64,000 nt of DNA, taken from contig NW_024609846.1 in the NCBI RefSeq assembly GCF_016920785.2, forward strand, positions 121,857,473 through 121,921,472, read 5' to 3'. The stretch's first letter is position 1, and the number at the start of each line of letters is the position of its first letter. The translations under genes were made by a program, and so were the position numbers. The notes under the pieces are model-generated. The model searched no databases. It was not told the DNA's origin and saw nothing but the letters and a program-made list of their open reading frames with translations. This DNA comes from Ixodes scapularis (taxonomy: Eukaryota > Arthropoda > Arachnida > Ixodida > Ixodidae). Shown one piece after another: positions 57,711-64,000 of this stretch.

Positions 57711-58169
57711 TGAAGAGCCGAGGCAGAAGTTTCAGCGGCGGTGTCACCGCCCTGGCGGCTTGTCGCCGAAGCAGAAACGGGGTTAGCTAGCTTTGCTCGT
57801 GGCTGGCTTTGTGTAGTGTGTGTAGACCGGGAACGTAGGCTTATGAACTTCGGCAACAAGAATACTACACGGCTTTGGTGTTTTGGTACGAGCAACAAAC
57901 GTGACACTATCTGCTACGACTAGCTACGACCACCCACCGCAGCGGTGAAGGCATCCAAGAAGCAGAACCTGTGTATTACGCCATTGCCGTAACCCAACAG
58001 TGCTCATTTGTCATGGAGGGCTTTCCGCCCAGAGACTTTGCTCGTCACTGAGTGTTATTTCCCGTGTTTCTCTTTGTGTGCGCAGTGGCTGGACGGGCCT
58101 CATACAGCAGTTCTTCAGTCTCAAAGGTGACTAAAAGTTGAGGGTGGATGGACTTGCAGCAATCCCCTC

Positions 58170-58800
58170 GGTTGGTGCGTGTGACAGAACCTTTGTACGG
58201 CATCATCGGGAGGATGCTGTTGTGAGTTAGCAAGTTGTCCAATTGTATGTTCATTATGCTAATATTTGAAAAAGCTTGTTTAAAAGGATGCTGGACCAAA
58301 ATTTGGATTTCATAAAATAAGGCCGCGGAAGCTTTGAATGGGAGCTCTACAAACTCCGAAACACCACTCATACATTAATATCTCAAACGGATGGCCGTAT
58401 TCTTGGAAAGGAAAGGGCACAATCAAACAAGAAATGTGACATCATACTTCTCCTGGTACACTTTAGAATGAGGGGAAGCGGCCTCGCTTCTCTCATTCCC
58501 GCTTCGGTTCACCTGCTTAAGGGGATGAAGCCTAGAGGAGAGGGAATGAGAATCGCGACATCACATGTCTCGTCGGCCTTGTTGAATCCCACATGTTTCC
58601 AAAAATACGGCCATCCGTTAGAAATAATGCTGTATGTGTGATGTTTTGGGAATTTTGCAGCGTCCCGCCTACCGCCCCAGTGTTGTTTTGCAAGCTTCGA
58701 ATTTCGGTTAAGCATACCTTTTAATATGAATAATTGTGTCATCAGAATGTTAGAACATGTCAGTTCTACACAGCTACTCTCAAACATTTTCGAGTGGTCT
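58170..58800. mobile_element. foldback element with diverged inverted arms, about 630 bp
   Basis: ACGGATGGCCGTATTCTTGG (58387) and the complement of CCAAAAATACGGCCATCCGT (58600-58619) are the best-matching core. Pairing extends outward through CACACATACA/CTCATACATTA and TTAAAAGGATGC/GCATACCTTTTAA, and inward through GTGACATCATA/CACATCACA and AGAATGAGG. Divergence of the arms indicates an old insertion. No ORF or TSD identified. Confidence 0.65.
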
Positions 58801-58809
58801 CGCCTGCCA

Positions 58810-59560
58810 GATTCCAAGGGAGGGGGGGCAACATGTACATGTTTTTATGTCTACAGCACAAATAGTTCCTATCATGCACTCTAAATAGCTGTCAATCGAC
58901 AGACTGGGTAAAAGATTGAGCACAAACAAGTCCAACTACCAACAATGCTGTCCATGGCGAATCTTGGACACCATGTCTTACGTTATGTGGCCTCAGCAGT
59001 CTTTCTATAGTTCTTTTCATTGTTGCCGGTAGAGCAGCTACCGATAGGGGGGGTTGCGAGGACGTCAACTTTGAAATGCAGTTTCTTCACATAATGTTTG
59101 CACTTTGGGAAGTTTCTACACATATACCTTGAAGTCGCTATTGTACGGATGAAACAACTTTGTAAGAGTGTCTATGAAAACTTGGGCAGGGTTCTCTTTA
59201 ACGTGCCTGACTTACAACAAGGCTGTCCAACTTGAGAAATTTCACTGGTGGGAAGCTTATTTTCATATAAGAATGGTGTACTTCTTCACAGCGCTGTATG
59301 TATCCAACAGAAACTCCAGATGTGTTCAATAAAAGTAGCATTTGCTAATATTGTGTTTTTTGTGTATCTGATGCACTAGGTTGTATTTGTTTTGAACGCT
59401 TGCTACGTTTAGGCTATAAAAAATAGTCTAAATTTTATGCCGACAAGCTTATTGAAAAAGAAGTGTTCGGTCTCCATAAAAGATTCCAGAAATTACACTA
59501 AAATAAATTGCTACTTGGGGTAGCAAAAATGGTGTTTTACAGTCGACTCTCATTATTTCA
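58810..59560. other. non-coding DNA
   Basis: Nothing recognised apart from the short repeat ACTTGGGGTAGCAAAAATGG near 59511. Confidence 0.45.
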
Positions 59561-59563
59561 AAC

Positions 59564-60650
59564 TCCAGGGCCCGTTTGCTCGAAGCGCTAACCGCGGCTG
59601 AAGTTAGCCGCAGTACCTAGGAGAGGGATTTTCAAATCACGTGACTGGCTCGGTAGGGATGCGGGGAAGCGTGGCGGTGCCCCGGTGAGTGAGCGCCGCA
59701 CGCTTTGGAACTAATATGTCGTTGTAGCTGCAATACCGGGTGCGTTAGTCAGCAACGAATGGTGCAGGAGGCTTTCGCTTTGCCTTACCTCACTTATCAC
59801 AAAGCATGAGCAAGGCTCTTGCCGCATTTTTTAGATAGTCTTTCGACTCTGGCCATTCCTAAGCCTAAATGAATGTGGTAATTGTCGGCTTAGCAACATC
59901 TTTGGAAAGCGGATTGTCTTGACTCTATCGGTCGGGTATTGATTGCACACAAAAGCAAACAGCATCCCTATAGACCTTTTTCTAAATTACCCAAGCATCG
60001 AGAACAACGCTAGAAGTATAATCCTGCGGTCCGCGCGCACTGGCCTTCCTCTTATAAAAGATTCGAAGTAAATAATCATAATAAATATTTGACCAACGCA
60101 CGTGCAAGACAAAATTTGTTTTAGACTTTTAGCTTTAGAACAGTTACTACTTCAGACGCCAGCACGTGCAACGCGTGTAACTACACTTGTAGCATGCACC
60201 TCGGTGCTTGGGAAATTTAGAGAAAGGTCTAATATGGTCTATTGGGACGCTGTCTGCTTTTGTGTGCTATTAATACCCGGCCGATTGAGTCAAGGCAATC
60301 CACTTTCCAAAGACATTGCCATGCTAACATTTATCGCGTTCATTTAGGCTTAGGAATGGCCGGAATCGAAAGACTATCTAAAAAATGCGGCGAGGTCATA
60401 TGCTCATGCTTTGCGATTTAAATGAGGTAAGGCAAAGCGAAAGCCTCTGGCACCATTCATTGCTGACTAACGCGCCCAATATTGCAGCTACAACGACATA
60501 TTAGTTTCAAAGCGAGCGGCGCTCACTCACCGGGGCACCGCCATGTTTCCCTGCATTCCTGCCGAGCCAGTCACGTGATTTCAAAATCCATCTCCTAGGT
60601 ACTGCGGTTAACTTTAGCCGCGGTTAGCGCTTGAGCAAACGGGCCCTGGA
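59564..60650. mobile_element. foldback element with about 440-bp inverted arms, 1.09 kb
   Basis: The ends TCCAGGGCCCGTTTGCTC and its complement GAGCAAACGGGCCCTGGA are perfect. The arms (59564-60004 and 60203-60650) continue through GCTAACCGCGGCT, CACGTGACTGGCTCGG, GTGAGTGAGCGCCGC, TGGCCATTCCTAAGCC and GGGTATT. The central 200 bp is unique and AT-rich. Flanking ATTTCAAACT on the left and AGTTTGAAATAT on the right are also inverted, so the arms may extend slightly or the host site was palindromic. No transposase; non-autonomous. Confidence 0.88.
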
Positions 60651-60709
60651 AGCCACACACTTTAGTTTGAAATATCAGAAGATTGAATTATCAAAATTCA
60701 TCTAAATAT

Positions 60710-61012
60710 TGTCACGAATAAAAACGTACTTCTTTATTAAACTTAAAATCAGTGTGTAATGCGCCGAACTTGTGCTGAGAAACATAAATTAACAAAGACT
60801 TTTGATGGTGTCGAAAGGACAACTGCCTCAAGCAGCCAAGCGAAGGTACTTTTGTAAGCGCGTGGGTATCTAGAAGTTTCTGAGCTCGAACAAAAAAAAT
60901 TTAGAGTCGTCTCATCATTCCAGTCACGCAAACAAAAGAATGAAGGACATGCACTGGCGGGGTCAGTGGCATGTGAGTCGATCACGCTGCTGACTCGGCT
61001 ATTTGCACGTGG
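60710..61012. repeat. LTR-like repeat, copy 1
   Basis: Starts TGTCACGAATAAAAACG and shares with 63344-63590, in the same orientation, GCGAACTTGTGC-like, GAGAAACATAAA, AACAAAGAC, CAAGCAGCCA and GAGCTCGAACAAA blocks. A TTTGCACGTGGCA end near 61012 would give TG...CA termini; CGTGACA at 61194-61200 is an alternative end. AATAAAG on the minus strand near 60738 suggests minus orientation. No clean target duplication. Confidence 0.55.
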
Positions 61013-61359
61013 CATTACTCCCCTCTTGTGAAAGACTCACCGTCTTTATGCAACACAAAATAAAATTAACAGCTTAAACAAGACTAGGTCAAAATACAGA
61101 GTCTCGTAAATAGCAGATTTTCACAGTCCTACCGAGCATACCTAGTTCAGTTGAGTCGGAAGACGTGAATCGCCTACGGGTCGCAGAGGGCAGCGTGACA
61201 ATGTTGATGTGCCATTGGCCAACGACTTACAACTTAGGTCTCATGTAGCGAATAACCTTGAGGTCGAAGCACCACTTTAACAGTTCCTTGCTGCGACAAT
61301 GAATTGGTGTTTAGATTCACAGTGGGTAGCCAGGCTGAAACTGGGCGTCGTGGTGACAA

Positions 61360-61555
61360 AGATTGTAGCAGTCATCGTCAGGAAGTTGTGGCTTGCATCA
61401 AAATGCGACCAAGCTGGCAAACTTCCTCCGTTCGTTGAGTGACATACCAGGCGTCGTCGTCCTGTTCGTCTTCGTGACAGATACCACACTTGCCGTAGGT
61501 ATTGTCATCGGGTTCATCATCAAGGTCGCCGTCAAGTTTGTAGTCGTGGTTGTCG
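61360..61555 (-). repeat. Asp-codon-rich degenerate repeat, left block
   Basis: The minus strand is rich in GAC/GAT triplets and reads as short acidic peptide YKLDGDLDDEPDDNTYGKC. It is the continuation of the block at 62895-63260, from which the THAP element separates it. Confidence 0.6.
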
Positions 61556-61922
61556 TTAAAGGGCAACTCCGGACCATACTTTCAATTTTGGTATTATGAC
61601 TGTTTTTAGTGCAGTCAGCGTCCCTGAATTGCAAGGTGTAATTTTTTCGTCGTTATTGTGCGTAGCTTTAAAGATATGGACGCCTCAAAGTTTTGTTTGG
61701 GGCACGGCCAAAAAAACCGAAACTAGCCGCTCGAGGCCCTGGCAGCACTAGAAATCAGCCGCTATGTGAACGTGACGTCAGGATCATTCTCGTTTAACGA
61801 GTACGCAGGTTGATCAGCAGCTACTTCTGTTGCGCTAGCCGTCTAAAGGTAGGAGGTAAGCTGATTTTATTTTAATTCCGTATATGTGGTAGTTATCCAG
61901 CAGATGTAGGAAGAGTTAGTGC

Positions 61923-62122
61923 GTATACCCAAAAGCTAGGGACTGGAAAACCCGTAAACTCGTACAGTGCCGTACTCGGCGGCCGCTGCCGCCGTGCGTG
62001 TGCCATGCCGTACTTGTCGCTAGTATACCCAAAAGGTAGCGACTGGAAAACGAGTGAACTCGTTCAGTACCGTACTCAGCGGCTGTCGCCGTGTGTGCAG
62101 TCTTCCGTACTCTGTCGCTAGG
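61923..62122 (+). repeat. 100-bp tandem duplication inside the THAP element
   Basis: GTATACCCAAAAGCTAGGGA at 61923 recurs as GTATACCCAAAAGGTAGCGA at 62023, followed in both by CTGGAAAAC and CTCGT.CAGT.CCGTACTC. Two diverged units. Confidence 0.8.
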
Positions 62123-62164
62123 CCTAAATTGTCATCGGGGCTCCGTGGATGGAGCGGCGTTGCT

Positions 62165-62461
62165 CTACGACGCGCTGCCAGTGAAGTACAGTACTGGGGG
62201 CCCTCTCGCTTTCGCGCTGCGGATCAGTAACAGACACAAAGCTTTGAGGCTTTCCGGCACGGGCTGCTGCGTTAGGGCTGTACATGTCTGCTTTTGCATT
62301 CTTTTTTCCTTGGGCGCGTAAAAGCCAAAGTCCACTCGTCGAACAGCGTTTACCCACACCTTCTTCAATTTCTGGTACGTTGGAAACTTGTGAAAAAGCA
62401 CCTCCGGGTTGTGCAGCGGGTTGTTTGAGCAGCCCACAGCCCTACAAGTTCTACTCGGCAT
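62165..62461 (-). CDS. THAP-domain N-terminal coding exon
   Basis: The ATG at 62461 begins MPSRTCRAVGCSNN, the canonical start of a THAP domain with both Cys of its C-x4-C pair. LFHKFPTYQKLKKVWVNAVRR follows within the next 30 residues, containing the conserved FP and invariant Trp. After VDF (residue 45) the expected C-x2-H half and AVPT end are absent, and the frame runs 53 more codons to a stop without resemblance. Either the second half lies in another exon or it was deleted; a convincing donor was not found. THAP domains are sequence-specific DNA binders, and here the exon sits within the TTAA-flanked element. Confidence 0.65.
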   Translation of the reverse strand: MPSRTCRAVGCSNNPLHNPEVLFHKFPTYQKLKKVWVNAVRRVDFGFYAPKEKRMQKQTCTALTQQPVPESLKALCLLLIRSAKARGPPVLYFTGSAS

Positions 62462-62894
62462 CCTTCGAGGAACAGCTGGGCAGTCTTGGGCGCTACGAGT
62501 TGCTCGCTAAAACCAGTCTTTGAGTCCTCACAAGCAAATAAACAAAAGGCTATACCGAAGCTACACGGGCTACAGATAAAAGCAATGGCTAAACATGACA
62601 ATCACAAGTCCAAGTAGCGGTGGTAGCGGCTCAAAGAAGCGCACTCCGCGTAACGCTTGGAGGAAAAAAAGAATGATACTGACGTCACGGCCCAATGTTG
62701 CTTTAGTGATCGGCAACCCGCTAGCCGACCGCTAAGGTGCAGCGGCTCGCGGCGGGTCACATTTTTATTATCGGCATTAGTTGAAAATGCGGCATCCCAC
62801 GGACGTAATATTTTGGCTGGGGTCGTATTTTGTGTCACTACAGCGATACCAGTAATTTCTTTAATTTCGAGTTTTGGCCGGAGTTGCCCTTTAA

Positions 62895-63260
62895 AGTCAT
62901 CGTCCGGATTGTCCTTGGATAACTGTCAAAGCCGTAGTCGGGATCGTCTTCCATGAAATTGTTTGAGTCTTCGCCTGGGTCATCATCAGTGTCGTCATCA
63001 GTCTCGTCACCACGGTTGAAGACTGTTTGTCATCGAGGCCGTTGTCAGGTTGGTTGTTGACATTGTAGCCGGGTTTGGTCTTTGGAGTTGTCGTCCGTTT
63101 CATCATCAGCGTAGAAGTCGTCATGATGTTTTCGTCTAAGTGTGGTAGCCAGGGGCTTTGTCAAGTTCATTGTCCGGGTCGCTTCCGAGGCCATAGTTGA
63201 GGTCGTCGTTGGTGTCAGAGTTGGAGTCGTCCTCGGATGATTTCAAGGACGTCGCCTTCA
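62895..63260 (-). repeat. Asp-codon-rich degenerate repeat, right block
   Basis: The minus strand contains runs such as DETDDDTDDDPGED and, further up, DSNSDTNDDLNYG, with intervening stops. Units of GAC/GAT plus two or three varied bases give an irregular 18-24 bp period. It is probably a decayed minisatellite rather than a gene, and is similar in flavour to the 29.7-30.1 kb array. Confidence 0.55.
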
Positions 63261-63343
63261 CGATCGTCGTCTTCAGAGTTATCGTGTTCACATATGGTAC
63301 GCTTTATGGGCATAGACTGCGTTACCCTGCACATCCACCAATA

Positions 63344-63590
63344 TGTCATGAACAAAAACAAACTTGATTAATAAAACTTCAGATCAATGTTAAATGCAGC
63401 GAACTTGTGCCGAGAAACATAAAGTAACAAAGACCGCACATACTTTGACAGCGACAAAAGGACGACTGACTCGAGCAGCCATGCGAAGCTCTTTTTGTAA
63501 GCCCGTAGGTATCTGGAAGGTTCCAAGCTCGAACAAACAAGATTCTCGAGTCATCTCAAACATTCTAGGCGTGCAAACAAACAAAAGATT
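63344..63590. repeat. LTR-like repeat, copy 2
   Basis: Starts TGTCATGAACAAAAACAAAC and parallels 60710-60945 block by block. It diverges into an ATTCCATTCC-like low-complexity stretch after about 63590. It lies 2.63 kb from copy 1 in the same orientation. Confidence 0.55.
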
Positions 63591-64000
63591 CCCCATTCCA
63601 CCCAACTCCATTGCAGAGAATTGGAATTTTCTAATACTAATTCCATTCCTTTGAACTCCTGGAAAGGAAAAACTGGGCCCATTCCCACTCCTGGAATGGC
63701 TGAACTGCTGCATTCCATTCCTCTCAATCCCTCCCAATTGTGAAAATGGCACTTGACAGCTAGTACTAAGTTACCGGAAAATAACGTCGGCGTAAAGCTG
63801 GCGTTCTGAAATGCGTAGACAACTGCAAAATTCAAAACCCTACCCGCAATCACTGATTTTACTAAGTTGAGCTTTGGTCGCACACAGCACTTGTGGCAAT
63901 TGGTATGGGGGCACTGCAGATATTGATCGCACCACCAGGTGTAAAAGCCTCGTAACAGAGAGGAAAACTAAGTCGCCCATCTTTTCCACAAAAGAACCGT
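63590..64000. other. unassigned DNA at window end
   Basis: Begins with an irregular ATTCCATTCC-type low-complexity stretch (63590-63735). The remainder shows nothing recognisable. Confidence 0.5.

Larger units (their letters stand above)
61556..62894 (-). mobile_element. TTAA-flanked DNA element carrying a THAP exon, 1.33 kb
   Basis: The element (61560-62890) lies between TTAA at 61556-61559 and 62891-62894. Its termini AGGGCAACTCCGG are a perfect 13-bp inverted repeat, with weaker similarity further in. Inside, on the minus strand, is a THAP-domain start and, toward the other end, a 100-bp tandem duplication. A TTAA duplication is the piggyBac signature whereas THAP is typical of P-element-type transposases. 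The combination is unusual or the domain was captured. No catalytic core is visible, so the copy is deleted or non-autonomous. Confidence 0.75.

Noticed and set aside
1..64000. CRISPR arrays, rRNA genes, bacterial operons, viral genes
   Set aside because: No regular spacer arrays, rRNA-like sequence, Shine-Dalgarno-linked gene strings or viral structural genes were seen anywhere in the window.

Overview
The window looks like ordinary non-coding eukaryotic nuclear DNA dominated by transposable elements. It has long AT-rich gene-poor stretches, homopolymer and (TA)n/(CA)n tracts, CpG-rich patches, spliceosomal-type splice signals and several retroelement families. The element mix is an L1/Tx1-like LINE, Penelope-like elements with a GIY-YIG nuclease, a tRNA-derived SINE, THAP-domain and TTAA-flanked DNA elements, and abundant foldbacks. 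Together with the style of the proteins this suggests an arthropod, most plausibly a hard tick (Ixodida). That assignment is inference from memory of element families, not a search result. There is no sign of bacterial operons, rRNA, CRISPR or a virus.

Layout. 0-8 kb: AT-rich DNA with a degenerate tandem repeat, a candidate 3' terminal exon at 1.1 kb, and a CpG-rich patch at 7.7-8.1 kb with a possible first exon on the minus strand. 8.2-11.3 kb: a 3-kb foldback element whose two arms each carry a conserved TATA box and a small Arg-rich ORF facing outward, with a third diverged copy between them. 11.3-24 kb: microsatellites, CpG-rich patches and one credible internal exon at 23.2 kb. 24-32 kb: two MITEs, a 12-bp minisatellite and a 98-bp tandem duplication. 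36-41 kb: a 123-bp tandem array, a CR1/Jockey-like LINE relic, a Penelope-like element with inverted terminal segments, and a second Penelope relic. 43-51 kb: two SINE copies and a THAP relic. One SINE is split by a 4.8-kb, nearly intact two-ORF LINE with a clear target-site duplication (TSD) and oligo(A) tail. 51-64 kb: a solo LTR with a 5-bp TSD, two more foldbacks, a pair of LTR-like repeats, and a TTAA-flanked THAP element inserted into an Asp-codon-rich degenerate repeat.

The parts do not form a pathway. What they share is nested insertion: LINE into SINE, THAP element into a minisatellite, foldback beside or inside a GTAAC-rich repeat. There is also an unusual density of short near-perfect hairpins, one sitting exactly on a frameshift in the LINE. 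Protein-coding host sequence is at most a few isolated exons, all of low confidence.
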